Source: Sphingomonas hominis (GTDB lineage: Bacteria; Pseudomonadota; Alphaproteobacteria; Sphingomonadales; Sphingomonadaceae). From it: a DNA stretch of 64,000 nt. The notes below the pieces were generated by a model, which saw nothing but the letters and a program-made list of their open reading frames with translations, searched no databases and was not told where the DNA came from. The stretch is taken from NCBI RefSeq assembly GCF_013328205.1, contig NZ_JABULH010000001.1:186001-250000 (forward strand), given 5' to 3'. Below are positions 30,822 to 40,466 of this stretch, one piece after another. Made by a program: the position numbers and the translations under genes. Every line of letters begins with the position of its first letter. The stretch's first letter is position 1.

Positions 30822-31412
30822 TCAGATGATGTCGAGCACCAGGCCGAGGTCGCGTGCCTGGCTGGCCTCGATGTACCAATTGTGCGGTGCGCGCTGCTTC
30901 AGCTCGTCGAGCGTCACCTGGGTGCCGCGGACGAGGTCGGCAAAGCCTTCGTCCTGGATGCGGATCGAATCTTCGATTTCGTTGAGCTTGGCGTTGAGCA
31001 CCGGCGACAGTGTGTTGAGCGGACCTGAAAGCTGGACGGTCGAGTTCATCAACCGCTCGTGAATCATCAGGCGCGAGTTCTTGGTCAGGAACCGTTTGTC
31101 GGCGGGGAAGGCGGACATGAAGGTCGCGCCGGCCGAATAGACCGCGACCTTGCCGAGGAACAGCGCCTCGCGTCCGGTATATTCGCGCAAGAGGCGGATC
31201 GAGTCGCCCATCGCGCGCGCCATTTCAGGGTCGCCGCCAAGCGTGGTGATCGACACCACCAGCGGACCGTCGGTCGGGGCTGCAGCCAATCCGTCGAGGA
31301 ACTTGGCATACATCTGCTCGTCGACGGTGCCGTAGAGTTGGATGTGGGGGCGGGCGAGCAGCGGATAGTTGATCGCGTTGCTCTGGGCGGCGGTGGTGTC
31401 AGGCTGGGTCAT
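30822..31412 (-). CDS. Divergent ClpP-like serine peptidase
   Basis: 196 residues with the ClpP/crotonase fold pattern. Aligned by eye to ClpP, the nucleophile is Ser93 (VYSAGATF) and the catalytic His is His118 (NSRLMIHE), 25 residues apart as in ClpP. The region that should carry the catalytic Asp (ClpP ERDTERD) reads KQRAPHN, so the third residue is not conserved. No ClpX or ClpA partner is near. I chose ATG 31412 (MTQPDTTAAQ); an upstream TTG is also open. Similar ClpP-like proteins outside the clpPX operon are known in alphaproteobacteria. Confidence 0.8.
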   Translation of the reverse strand: MTQPDTTAAQSNAINYPLLARPHIQLYGTVDEQMYAKFLDGLAAAPTDGPLVVSITTLGGDPEMARAMGDSIRLLREYTGREALFLGKVAVYSAGATFMSAFPADKRFLTKNSRLMIHERLMNSTVQLSGPLNTLSPVLNAKLNEIEDSIRIQDEGFADLVRGTQVTLDELKQRAPHNWYIEASQARDLGLVLDII

Positions 31413-31457
31413 GGCGCGCTTAGCGTCAGGCGCCGCGCGTTGTTCCGGCGCGGCCAA

Positions 31458-32423
31458 TCATTTTCCCGTCAGCAGCGCGGTGGCGGCACGGCCGGTGCGT
31501 GGGGTAGCGGCGGGCAGCGCGCGCTCTAACGCGGCGAGCCAGCGCCGCGCACCCGCGCCGACCGCGACCTGCGGTGTCGACGGATCGAGTTCGACCTGCT
31601 TCTCCCACCCGGCGATCAACGTCTGCGCTTCTTGTGCCGCGGCGGCGAGCGGTTGCGGCTTTCGCAGCGCGATGTTGACCAGCGCGTCGCCGAAGAAGGT
31701 CCAGTCGTTGTTGGCCTGGCAACCGAACGAAGGGCGGTCGGCCGCGGCGGCGGTGACGATCGCGGTCGTATCCGACGATAGCATCGGCACGAACACGCCC
31801 GAGTAACAGGCGCTGATCAGGATCAGCCGGTTGCGAATGCCGAGCGTCGAAAGCTGGTTCCACAACCGCGTCGGCGACACCGCGCCATATCCCTGATCGC
31901 CGTCGTTGTAGTAGATGCCGAACGGCGCGCCGTGGCTGGTGGTGTAGAGGATCAGCACGTCCTCCGCCGGATCCATGACCTCCGCCACGCGCGCGAGCGC
32001 GAGGTCGAGGTTGGCAGGGCTGCCCATCGGCAGGTCGCTGTCGCGGGTGCCGTCGCTGCCCGCGAGCAGGATCACGTGGCCGGCGGCATCGTAGCGACGC
32101 GTGAGTACCTTGGCCGTCTCGCGCGCTTCGCGGCCGAATACGGGATCGCTGTCGAGCGCGGCGACGATCACGAAGGCGTCGACAACGCCGGGGCGCTGCG
32201 AGCGGACGGCAGCGAGCGCGGCGTCGAGGCGGCGATGCTCGGCCAGGCGCCAGCGTGCGGGTCGATCTCGCTCCACGTCGATCCCCATGTCGGCCTGTAT
32301 CTGCGTTTCCGCCTCGCCGCCGGCGAAGACGGGTGCGGGCAGATTGTGGCGTGCGGGCTGGTAGGTCTGTGCGCTGGCGCTGACAGCGAGCGATGCCATG
32401 ACGAGCAACAATGTTCCGCGCAT
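31458..32423 (-). CDS. Secreted C13-family cysteine peptidase (caspase-like fold)
   Basis: 321 residues with a signal peptide (MRGTLLLVMASLAVSASAQT). The dyad is His164 in TTSHGAPFG and Cys206 in ILISACYSGVF, the C13/clan CD arrangement (legumain, caspase-like). Substrate unknown; export suggests an envelope or extracellular role. It precedes the ClpP-like gene by 45 bases on the same strand, so the two peptidases may be co-transcribed. ATG 32423 chosen to place the signal peptide at the N-terminus. Confidence 0.85.
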   Translation of the reverse strand: MRGTLLLVMASLAVSASAQTYQPARHNLPAPVFAGGEAETQIQADMGIDVERDRPARWRLAEHRRLDAALAAVRSQRPGVVDAFVIVAALDSDPVFGREARETAKVLTRRYDAAGHVILLAGSDGTRDSDLPMGSPANLDLALARVAEVMDPAEDVLILYTTSHGAPFGIYYNDGDQGYGAVSPTRLWNQLSTLGIRNRLILISACYSGVFVPMLSSDTTAIVTAAAADRPSFGCQANNDWTFFGDALVNIALRKPQPLAAAAQEAQTLIAGWEKQVELDPSTPQVAVGAGARRWLAALERALPAATPRTGRAATALLTGK

Positions 32424-32547
32424 GGCCGATCCCCCGATCACGGGATTAACGGACGTGCGGCGAGCCAAGTCAAGCACCCGGCGTGCGCGGGAGCGGAACG
32501 TGCGCGCGTGGCGTTCGCTTGAGAGCAAACAGGTGGAACCGCAAACC

Positions 32548-33567
32548 ATGTCGTTAAAGCTTAAACCAATCGATCAGCAGGTGATCGTCATCACTGGAGC
32601 GTCCTCGGGAATTGGATTGCTGACCGCACGCGAGGCGGCGAAGCGCGGTGCCAAGGTGGTGCTGGTTGCGCGCGGCGACGAGGCGCTCGCCCGCGTCGTG
32701 GACGAAATTCAGGCGGCGGGCGGCGAAGCCTATCACGTCACGGCGGACGTGGGCGATGCGGAGGCGGTCAGGCGGGCGGCGACGCACGCAGTGGCGCGGT
32801 TCGGGCGTATCGATAGCTGGGTCAACAATGCGGGTGTCACGATCTACGCCAAGCTGCTCGACACACCGATCGACGAGCATGAGCGGCTGTTCCGAACCAA
32901 CTATTTCGGCGTGGTCAACGGTTGCGCAGCAGCGGTGCCGCACCTGCGCGAGCAGGGCGGCGCGTTGATCACGGTCGCCTCGATCGCGGCGGGCATGCCG
33001 AGCCCGCTGATGGGCGCCTATGCTGCCAGCAAGCATGCGGTGAAGGGCTATGTCGACACGCTGCGCGGTGAGTTGTTGCAGGAGGCGGCACCGATCTCGA
33101 CCACGTTGATCCAGCCGTCGGGGATCGACACGCCAGTTGCGGAGCATGCGAGCAACCACGCCGGTGGCAAGGCGCGGATCCCGCCGCTGGTGTACGATCC
33201 GATGCTGGTGGCGAACGCGATCCTCGACGCGGCGACGCGGCCGACGCGCGGTGTGACAGTGGGCGGCGCGGGCAAGGCGCAGGTGCTGTTCGCACAACAT
33301 GCGCCGGCGTTGTTCGACCGGGTGGCGGCCGTGGGCTCGGCGCTGTTCATCGACCCGACGAAGAACCAGCCTCGCCCCGACAATCTGTTCGCGCCGGCGC
33401 ACAATGGCGTGGAGCGATCGCGCGACCAGACCGGCAAGGGGTTCAGCCTCTACACCGCGGCGATGCGGCGACCGGGTGTTACGCTGGCGCTGGGTGCGGC
33501 GCTGCTGGGGGCGGGACTGTTATGGCGGCGGCAGGATGGAGCGGAGGGTTCGGGGGCGAAGCGCTAA
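32548..33567 (+). CDS. SDR-family oxidoreductase with C-terminal membrane anchor
   Basis: 339 residues. Classical short-chain dehydrogenase: cofactor loop ITGASSGIGLL, WVNNAGVTIY and catalytic YAASKHAVK (Tyr-x3-Lys). An extension of about 90 residues ends in a hydrophobic helix (LALGAALLGAGLLWRR), so the enzyme may be tail-anchored. ATG 32548 has AGGTGG upstream; longer starts would overlap the divergent peptidase gene. Substrate unknown. Confidence 0.88.
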   Translation: MSLKLKPIDQQVIVITGASSGIGLLTAREAAKRGAKVVLVARGDEALARVVDEIQAAGGEAYHVTADVGDAEAVRRAATHAVARFGRIDSWVNNAGVTIYAKLLDTPIDEHERLFRTNYFGVVNGCAAAVPHLREQGGALITVASIAAGMPSPLMGAYAASKHAVKGYVDTLRGELLQEAAPISTTLIQPSGIDTPVAEHASNHAGGKARIPPLVYDPMLVANAILDAATRPTRGVTVGGAGKAQVLFAQHAPALFDRVAAVGSALFIDPTKNQPRPDNLFAPAHNGVERSRDQTGKGFSLYTAAMRRPGVTLALGAALLGAGLLWRRQDGAEGSGAKR

Positions 33568-33611
33568 GGTGCGCCGCTGTCTGCGCGTGAGAAGAAGCAA
33601 TAGGTGCGGCC

Positions 33612-33632
33612 GAACCCGCGGTAGGCGGGTTC
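33612..33632. repeat. Hairpin downstream of the SDR gene
   Basis: 8-bp stem GAACCCGC/GCGGGTTC with a 5-base loop in the convergent gap between the SDR gene and sdhA. No T-run. Confidence 0.45.
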
Positions 33633-33772
33633 CGAGGACGGGGAGGAAGGTCGGAGGTTGGACGTTTGCTGCCTCACCGCTTCATCTCGGCCATGATCCG
33701 GCATCGCGCTTCTCACCGGTGTAGAGAGACAGCGGGGCCCCAGACCAAGTCCGGAGCTCCAAGATTAGTGAC

Positions 33773-35572
33773 TTAGTAGACGCGCTTCTTGGGCTTGATG
33801 TACTCGATGTCGTCGGTGAGCGAGTAATCGTGCACCGGGCGGTAGTCGATCGCGACGTTGCCGCCCTTGCCACCCCAACCGTCAAAGGTGGCGATGGTGT
33901 GCTTCATCCAGTTCGCGTCGTCGCGATCGGGGAAATCCTCGTGCATGTGGGCGCCGCGCGACTCCTTGCGGTTGTCGGCGGATTTCATCGTCACCACGGC
34001 CTGAGACAGCAGATTGTCGAGTTCGAGCGTCTCGACCAGGTCGGTATTCCAGATCAGCGAACGATCCTTGATGCTGACGTCGCCGATCGAGCGGTACACG
34101 TTGTCGATCTTGGCGACGCCTTCGGACAACAAGGCGCTGTCACGGAACACCGCGCAATGCTTCTGCATCGTCTGCTGCATGTCGCGGCGGATGTGCGCGG
34201 TCGGCGTACCGCCCGCGGCGTTGCGGAAGGTGTCGAGCCGGCTGAGCGCGAGTTCCTCCGACCCCTTGGGCAGCGGGGCATGCGTGGTGTTCGGTTTGAG
34301 AATGTCGCGAACGCGCAGGCCAGTGGCGCGGCCGAACACGACCAGGTCGATCAGGCTGTTCGAGCCGAGGCGATTGGCACCGTGGACCGACACGCATGCC
34401 GCCTCGCCGACCGCGAACAGCCCAGGGACGACCGCGTCGGGGTTGCCGTCGCGCAGGTTCACGACTTCGCCGTGATAGTTGGTCGGGATGCCGCCCATGT
34501 TGTAGTGGACCGTCGGGGTCACCGGCAGCGGCTGGCGCGTCAGGTCGACACCGGCGAAGATCTTGCCCGTCTCGGTGATGCCCGGCAGCCGCTCGTGCAG
34601 CACCTTGGGATCGATGTGATCGAGGTGAAGGAAGATGTGATCGCCCTCGGGGCCGACGCCACGGCCTTCGCGCATCTCCATCGCCATCGAGCGCGCGACG
34701 ACGTCGCGACTGGCGAGGTCCTTCGCCGACGGAGCATAGCGCTCCATGAAGCGCTCACCCTCGGAGTTGGTGAGGTAGCCGCCTTCGCCGCGCGCACCCT
34801 CGGTGATCAGCACGCCCGCACCGTAGATGCCGGTCGGATGGAACTGCACGAACTCCATGTCCTGGAGCGGCAGGCCGGCGCGCAGCACCATCGCGTTGCC
34901 GTCACCCGTGCAGGTGTGTGCCGAGGTCGCGGAGAAATAGCAGCGGCCGTAGCCGCCGGTTGCCAGCACGACGTTGTGCGCGCGGAAACGATGGATCGAG
35001 CCGTCTTCCATGCACAGCGCAATTACGCCGCGGCAGACCCCCTTTTCCATGATGAGGTCGAGTGCGAAATATTCGACGTAGAAGTCGGCGTCGTACTTCA
35101 ACGATTGCTGGTACAGCGCGTGCAGCATCGCGTGACCGGTGCGGTCGGCGGCGGCGCAGGTGCGCTGCACTGGGGGGCCTTCGCCCATGTTCTGCATGTG
35201 GCCGCCGAACGGACGCTGGTAGATGGTGCCGTTGTCGTTGCGGCTGAACGGCACGCCGGCATGCTCCAGCTCGTACACCGCCTGCGGCGCCTCGCGCACC
35301 ATGTACTCGATCGCGTCCTGGTCTCCGAGCCAGTCGGAACCCTTGACGGTGTCGAACATGTGCCACGACCAGTGATCGGGCGAGTTGTTGCCGAGGCTGG
35401 CAGCGATGCCGCCCTGCGCCGCGACCGTGTGGCTGCGCGTCGGGAACACCTTGGTGATGCAGGCCGTCTTCAGCCCGCTTTCCGCGATGCCCATCGTCGC
35501 GCGCAGGCCCGAGCCGCCCGCGCCGACGACGACCGCGTCATAGGTATGGTCGATGATCTGATAGGCGGCCAT
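33773..35572 (-). CDS. sdhA: Succinate dehydrogenase flavoprotein subunit
   Basis: 599 residues. FAD-binding [15 protein letters not shown]; the FAD-attachment His is in [12 protein letters not shown]; active-site sequences HPTGIYGAG and the C-terminal [14 protein letters not shown] are typical. It oxidises succinate to fumarate at the inner face of the membrane. One-base overlap with sdhD (TAATG) shows tight coupling. Confidence 0.97.
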   Translation of the reverse strand: MAAYQIIDHTYDAVVVGAGGSGLRATMGIAESGLKTACITKVFPTRSHTVAAQGGIAASLGNNSPDHWSWHMFDTVKGSDWLGDQDAIEYMVREAPQAVYELEHAGVPFSRNDNGTIYQRPFGGHMQNMGEGPPVQRTCAAADRTGHAMLHALYQQSLKYDADFYVEYFALDLIMEKGVCRGVIALCMEDGSIHRFRAHNVVLATGGYGRCYFSATSAHTCTGDGNAMVLRAGLPLQDMEFVQFHPTGIYGAGVLITEGARGEGGYLTNSEGERFMERYAPSAKDLASRDVVARSMAMEMREGRGVGPEGDHIFLHLDHIDPKVLHERLPGITETGKIFAGVDLTRQPLPVTPTVHYNMGGIPTNYHGEVVNLRDGNPDAVVPGLFAVGEAACVSVHGANRLGSNSLIDLVVFGRATGLRVRDILKPNTTHAPLPKGSEELALSRLDTFRNAAGGTPTAHIRRDMQQTMQKHCAVFRDSALLSEGVAKIDNVYRSIGDVSIKDRSLIWNTDLVETLELDNLLSQAVVTMKSADNRKESRGAHMHEDFPDRDDANWMKHTIATFDGWGGKGGNVAIDYRPVHDYSLTDDIEYIKPKKRVY

Positions 35573-35949
35573 TACTGGGCGGCTCCGAAGGCGATCTTGA
35601 GGATGGAGAAGATGGCGACGCCAGCGATCGCGGCGGCGTAGACGTTGAGCAGCACGATCGCGACGAAGCGGCTCTGCATCCGCGCGTAATCCTCGATCGC
35701 GACCTGCAGCCCGAGACGGAAGTGGTAGACGACCGAGACGATCAGCAGCAGCATCGGGATCGCGGCCCAGGCCGAGCCGAGCCAGATGCGCACGGTGGCG
35801 AAATCATACGCCGGGAGCATCGCCAGCGAGGCGAGCAGCCACGCCATCAGTAGCAGGTTAGTGCCTGCGGTCAGTTTCTGATGCCACCAGTGATGCACGC
35901 CCTCGTGCGCACTGCCGTAACCGCGGACGCGGCCGAGTTCGGTGCTCAT
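35572..35949 (-). CDS. sdhD: Succinate dehydrogenase membrane anchor subunit
   Basis: 125 residues with three transmembrane helices (about [56 protein letters not shown]). The N-terminal [14 protein letters not shown] is the conserved quinone-site entrance; His in [10 protein letters not shown] is the candidate haem ligand. Overlaps both neighbours by one base. Confidence 0.93.
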   Translation of the reverse strand: MSTELGRVRGYGSAHEGVHHWWHQKLTAGTNLLLMAWLLASLAMLPAYDFATVRIWLGSAWAAIPMLLLIVSVVYHFRLGLQVAIEDYARMQSRFVAIVLLNVYAAAIAGVAIFSILKIAFGAAQ

Positions 35950-36383
35950 TACTTCAACCCCAGCCAGAGCCAGAACAAGACCGTCATCGCGATCGAGAAG
36001 ACGAAGGTCAGCCGAGCGGCGAGCTGGTTGGTCTTAAGCTCGAAAGCCGCCCCGGTGTCCATGACGAGGTGACGAATGCCGCTCGCCATGTGCTGGAACA
36101 CCGCCCAAGTCAGCCCAATGCCGATCACGTAGCCGATGATGTTCAGGTTACCGCGATCGGTGGTGAACACGTCGCGGAAGGTTGCGTAGGCGGCGTCGCC
36201 GGAGGCGATCGCAGCAAGCCACCACACCAACAGGATCGCACCAACGGTCGCCATCGCCGCGCCGGTCGCGCGGTGGATGATCGAGGTCAGCATCGCGGGG
36301 CTGAAGCGGTAGTGGAATTGCATCGGGCCCGTGAAGAGATGCGGGCTTCTCGGACGGGGACGAGGTGCGGGACGGCTGGCCAA
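35949..36383 (-). CDS. sdhC: Succinate dehydrogenase cytochrome b556 subunit
   Basis: 144 residues with three transmembrane helices. SIIHRATGAAM and HMASGIRHLVMDTG hold the quinone-site and haem His residues. The start is a TTG (36383) with AAAGGA 7 bases upstream; it keeps the conserved RPRSPHL segment that the next ATG (residue 21) would remove. First gene of sdhCDA; divergent from the chemotaxis receptor gene. Confidence 0.93.
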   Translation of the reverse strand: MASRPAPRPRPRSPHLFTGPMQFHYRFSPAMLTSIIHRATGAAMATVGAILLVWWLAAIASGDAAYATFRDVFTTDRGNLNIIGYVIGIGLTWAVFQHMASGIRHLVMDTGAAFELKTNQLAARLTFVFSIAMTVLFWLWLGLK

Positions 36384-36498
36384 CGGCGGTTCCTTTCAGC
36401 CTACGCCCTTAGCCGCGATAGCGTGCGATGCAAGCACGGCACGACGGTCACGGCTGGTTCAACGTGGCATTAACCGGTTCTAGGTAAGTGGAGTCGCC

Positions 36499-37875
36499 AT
36501 GACCTTCAACACGACGCACGCCATGTTCGACGATCTGCCGACGCCCGGATCGGTCGCGGCCAGACTGGACCTCGACGCGCGCTTTCGCGTGTTCGACACC
36601 GATGGTCGGCTGGCGGCGCTGAGCCGCACGACCTGGGACGCGATCGCGGGCGACGTAAAGACGATTTCCGGCGCGTATTGGGGGCAGTGGCAACGCTGTT
36701 TCGAGAGCACGAAAATGTGGGCGCCGCACGACGTCGAGCGGATGATCGAGCTGGGCTGCGGCTTTCTGGAGAACCGTTTTCTGCGGACGCGCGAACGGGC
36801 GTGGGTCGAATCGGTCGAGCGCTCGGTCGCATCGGCGTACGCCGCGGGCGTGACGCCGATGGCGCTATTGTCGATGATCAGCGCCAGCGACCGCGCCGCG
36901 CTCAACAGCCTGATGCAGCGTGCCACGTCAGGCGATCCGCAGTTGACCGAAATGGTCGACACGTTGATGCGGCTGTCGGCGCTGGAAGGCGAGATCACGG
37001 TCGAACTGTATAATGCTTATCGCGAGCATAGTGCGCAACTCGCGCGCGACCGGTTGGCGGCCGCGTTTCGCGACGGGATCGCGGCAACGGTGCAGGCGGC
37101 GACGCAGGACGGCAGCCACCTGCGCGTGCAGGCCGCGGGCGCATCGGCCTCGGCGCGCGGGATGCTGGGCAAGACGAGCGAGGTAGCGGCCGCGGCCGAG
37201 CAGTCGGCGGTGGCGATGCGCGACGCGGCCTCGACCGCTGCGGGGCTGATCCGCGCGATCGAGGATGCGCGGGTCGAGGTCGAGGCAGCCGCCGAGATCG
37301 CGACGCGCGCGGGCGTGCAGGCGGGCGACGCGGTGACCGTATCGGGAGCGCTGAGTGAGCACGCGAAATCGATCGAGTCGATCCTGGGCTTGATTCGCGA
37401 CATTGCGGGGCAGACCAACCTGTTGGCGCTGAACGCGACCATCGAGGCTGCACGGGCTGGCGATGCGGGACGCGGGTTTGCGGTGGTGGCGCAGGAGGTG
37501 AAGAGCCTGGCCAACCAGACCGCGCGCGCGACCGACGATATCGCGGGCAAGATCGCGGCGATCCAGGCGGCGACCAAGGTGACGGTGGATACCTCCGCCT
37601 CGATCCGATCCACGGTGCTGGAGGTGCAGGATTCGGCGACGCGCATTCGCCACGCAATGGAAGCGCAGGCGCATACGGTCACCGCGATCACCGCGGCGGT
37701 GGACGAAACCGCGCTCGCGGCCGATTCGATGTCGCACACCGTGGCCGCGATCCGCGCCGATACGGAGGGTGTCGCCTCCGAGATCGACACGCTGGAGGAT
37801 GAGTTCGCGAGCGTGGAGGCGCTGCTGGAAACGCTGCGCGGGTCGGCGGAGGAGTTCGCGCGAAACGTTGCCTGA
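36499..37875 (+). CDS. Soluble methyl-accepting chemotaxis protein, possibly globin-coupled
   Basis: 458 residues without a transmembrane segment. The signalling hairpin tip is [39 protein letters not shown], the interaction site for CheA/CheW. The N-terminal about 170 residues are helical ([23 protein letters not shown]) and resemble protoglobin-type sensors, which bind haem, but I cannot confirm the proximal His. No che genes are in the window. Starts 115 bases from sdhC in the opposite direction. Confidence 0.85.
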   Translation: MTFNTTHAMFDDLPTPGSVAARLDLDARFRVFDTDGRLAALSRTTWDAIAGDVKTISGAYWGQWQRCFESTKMWAPHDVERMIELGCGFLENRFLRTRERAWVESVERSVASAYAAGVTPMALLSMISASDRAALNSLMQRATSGDPQLTEMVDTLMRLSALEGEITVELYNAYREHSAQLARDRLAAAFRDGIAATVQAATQDGSHLRVQAAGASASARGMLGKTSEVAAAAEQSAVAMRDAASTAAGLIRAIEDARVEVEAAAEIATRAGVQAGDAVTVSGALSEHAKSIESILGLIRDIAGQTNLLALNATIEAARAGDAGRGFAVVAQEVKSLANQTARATDDIAGKIAAIQAATKVTVDTSASIRSTVLEVQDSATRIRHAMEAQAHTVTAITAAVDETALAADSMSHTVAAIRADTEGVASEIDTLEDEFASVEALLETLRGSAEEFARNVA

Positions 37876-37923
37876 CGCCTGGCCGACGTTGCTGCGCGCA
37901 CGACCGCGTTCTAGACGCGCGTC

Positions 37924-38622
37924 ATGACCAACGTCCTTCTTACCGGTTCGAGCCGCGGCATCGGCGCGGCGATCGCCAGCGCGCTGACCGCTGCTGACAG
38001 CAACGTTGTCGGACACGGGACCGCCAGCGGCATCCCGGCCGACTTCGCCGATCCGGCTGCCCCCGATCGACTGTGGCAGGCGGCGCTCGACCAGTTGGGC
38101 GGGCGTATCGACGTGCTGATCAACAATGCCGGCGTGTTCGAGGCCAATCCGCTCGACGGCGATGATGACGCGTGGCTGGCGGGGTGGGAGCGGACGATGC
38201 AGGTCAACCTGACCGCATCGGCGATATTGTGCCGGCGCGCGGTCAAACATTGGCAGCAGCGCGGGTGTGGGGGCCGGATCGTTAACGTGGCGAGCCGCGC
38301 GGCATATCGCGGCGACAGCCCGGCGCATTGGCATTACGCGGCGTCAAAGGCCGGCATGGTCGCAATGACCAAGACGATCGCGCGCGGTTATGCCGGGCAG
38401 GGTATCCTCGCCTTTGCGATCTGCCCCGGGTTTACGATGACCGGGATGGCGGAGGATTACCTGGAAAGTCGTGGTGGCGACAAATTGCTCGCCGACATCC
38501 CGCTCGGCCGCGTGGCGATGCCGGAGGAGGTGGCGGAAACGGCGCGGTGGCTGGCGCTCGACGCGCCGGCGTCGATGACCGGGGCAGTGCTCGACGTGAA
38601 CGGCGCCAGCTATGTCCGGTGA
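37924..38622 (+). CDS. SDR-family oxidoreductase (3-oxoacyl-ACP reductase-like)
   Basis: 232 residues. Cofactor loop LLTGSSRGIGAAI, VLINNAGVFE, and catalytic YAASKAGMVAMTK, with the C-terminal end SMTGAVLDVNGASYV typical of FabG-like SDRs. Overlaps prmA by 11 bases, so the two are co-translated. Substrate unknown. Confidence 0.9.
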   Translation: MTNVLLTGSSRGIGAAIASALTAADSNVVGHGTASGIPADFADPAAPDRLWQAALDQLGGRIDVLINNAGVFEANPLDGDDDAWLAGWERTMQVNLTASAILCRRAVKHWQQRGCGGRIVNVASRAAYRGDSPAHWHYAASKAGMVAMTKTIARGYAGQGILAFAICPGFTMTGMAEDYLESRGGDKLLADIPLGRVAMPEEVAETARWLALDAPASMTGAVLDVNGASYVR

Positions 38623-39556
38623 AATCGAGAGCTGGCGCGTGACCTTGCCGTGTACGCGCGCGGAGGCGGAGGCGATCGACGCGGCGGACGACTTGGCGAT
38701 CGACGCGGTGCTGATGACCACCGAGGAGGTCGAGGACGATCGCGAGCGCTGGCGGCTCGACGCTTATTGCGAGCACGAACCCGATGCTGGCGTGATCGCC
38801 GCCTTGCGCGCGCTGGTGCCGAGCGCAGGCGATACAGCCCCGCTGGTCGAGCCGCTGATCGCGCAGGATTGGGTAACCATGAGCCAAGCTGGTTTGGAGC
38901 CGATCCGCGAGGGACGCTTTGCCGTACACACCAGCGCGCATCCGATCGCCGCGCCTGCGGGCGGTCGCGCGTTCCTGATCGATGCGGGGCAGGCGTTCGG
39001 GACCGGGCACCATGCGACCACCGCGGGGTGTTTGGCGATGCTCGACGGATTGGCCGAGCGGTCGTTCGCGCAAGTGATCGATCTGGGGACGGGGACGGGG
39101 TTGCTCGCCTTTGCCGCGCAGCATCTGTGGCCGACCGCGGCGGTGACCGCGACCGATATCGACCCGGCGGCGATCGTGGTGACGCAGGAGAATGCGGCGG
39201 CGAACGGCGTCGCGGGGCTGCGGCTGGTGGTGGCCGATGGCGCGCTGAGCGATGAGATCGCGAGCCGGGCTCCTTATGATTTGTTGATCGCCAACATCCT
39301 CGCCGGACCGCTGATCTCGATGGCGCCGGAGGTGGCGGCGATCGCGGCACCGGGTGCGGCGATCGTGCTGGCGGGGCTGCTGGAGACGCAGCGGAGTGAG
39401 GTGGTCGCGGCGTTCGAGGCGTGCGGGTGCGTGCTGGAGGCGGTTGACCGGCGCGGTGATTGGACGATCCTGCGGCTGCGTGCCGGTGCGGAGCGCTACG
39501 TTCCGAGCAAGCCGATCGACCCCAAGGGTCGGGACGGCTGGGCGCTCGACCTTTAG
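38612..39556 (+). CDS. prmA: Ribosomal protein L11 methyltransferase
   Basis: 314 residues. SAM motif VIDLGTGTGLLAFAA; the PrmA-type motif NILAGPLISMAP (the N-P/A-P-Y-like loop); upstream GQAFGTGHHATTAGCL is the family signature. It trimethylates ribosomal protein L11. N-terminal substrate-recognition domain about residues 1-110. Convergent with phhA, 18 bases apart. Confidence 0.94.
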   Translation: MSGEIESWRVTLPCTRAEAEAIDAADDLAIDAVLMTTEEVEDDRERWRLDAYCEHEPDAGVIAALRALVPSAGDTAPLVEPLIAQDWVTMSQAGLEPIREGRFAVHTSAHPIAAPAGGRAFLIDAGQAFGTGHHATTAGCLAMLDGLAERSFAQVIDLGTGTGLLAFAAQHLWPTAAVTATDIDPAAIVVTQENAAANGVAGLRLVVADGALSDEIASRAPYDLLIANILAGPLISMAPEVAAIAAPGAAIVLAGLLETQRSEVVAAFEACGCVLEAVDRRGDWTILRLRAGAERYVPSKPIDPKGRDGWALDL

Positions 39557-39574
39557 GCGAGCGCCCCCTTCCGG

Positions 39575-40444
39575 TCAGGTTGCCTTGCTGCGGGCGTAGT
39601 CCTGCGTGCCTGTCGTCAGCATGCGATCTTCGGGCACGATCTGCGCGACGGGGATGTCGGGTAGCTGCTTCAGTTCGGTGTAGAGCGGCGCAAAGTCGGT
39701 TTCGACCGTAGCGCGGAGCAGTTCGTCGAAGCTGGGGATGACGAAGTAATTCTGCTGGAAATCGTCGATCCGGTACTCGGTTCGCATGACGCGGGCGAGG
39801 TCGAAGGCGATGCGGTTGGGGCTCGGATCGTCGAGCGCGAAGCGGCTTTCGGAGGCGGAGGAGACGATGCCCGAGCCGTAGATGCGCAGGCCGTCGTCTT
39901 CCTGGATCAATCCGAACTCGACCGTGTACCAGTAGAGACGCCCGAGATACTTCAGCGCATCCATGCCGAGCGCGCGCTGCCCGCCCTTGCCATAGGCTTC
40001 GAGGTAATCGGCGAACACCGGGTCGGCGAGCATCGGTACGTGGCCGAAGACGTCGTGGAAGACGTCGGGTTCCTGCAGATAGTCGAGCTGATCGGGGCGG
40101 CGGATGAAGTTTCCGGCGACGAAGCGGCGATTGGCCATGTGGTCGAAGAACACGTCGTCGGGAACGAGCCCGGGCACGGCGACGACTTGCCAGCCGGTCA
40201 GCTTCATCAGGCGATCGGAAAGTTCGGCGAAGTCGGGGATGCCTGGTTTATCGAGGCGCAGCACGTCCAGCCCGCGCAGCCAGGCGTCGCTGGCGCGGCC
40301 GGGCAGCAGTTTCGACTGGCGGGCGAACAGTGTGTCCCAAGTTGCGTGTTCCTCGGGCGTGTAGGTCGCCCAATTCTGCGCGATCGTCCAATCGGCGGAG
40401 GCGTCGGCGGGCGGGGCGGTCAGGACGTGCGTTTCCTCAGTCAT
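39575..40444 (-). CDS. phhA: Phenylalanine 4-monooxygenase
   Basis: 289 residues, monomeric bacterial type. It hydroxylates phenylalanine to tyrosine with a pterin and O2. Iron ligands are the two His of HDVFGHVPM and the Glu of WYTVEFGL; the pterin-binding region is DVFHDVFGH with upstream PDQLDYLQEPD. No regulatory ACT domain, as usual in bacteria. Confidence 0.95.
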   Translation of the reverse strand: MTEETHVLTAPPADASADWTIAQNWATYTPEEHATWDTLFARQSKLLPGRASDAWLRGLDVLRLDKPGIPDFAELSDRLMKLTGWQVVAVPGLVPDDVFFDHMANRRFVAGNFIRRPDQLDYLQEPDVFHDVFGHVPMLADPVFADYLEAYGKGGQRALGMDALKYLGRLYWYTVEFGLIQEDDGLRIYGSGIVSSASESRFALDDPSPNRIAFDLARVMRTEYRIDDFQQNYFVIPSFDELLRATVETDFAPLYTELKQLPDIPVAQIVPEDRMLTTGTQDYARSKAT

Positions 40445-40466
40445 GGGCTTGTTCTAGCATGAGCGG

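Noticed and set aside
33690-33770. Third REP-like element
   Set aside because: Fragments resembling the unit (ATGATCCGG, CAAGTCCGGAG) are present but the palindromes are not intact; too weak to list.
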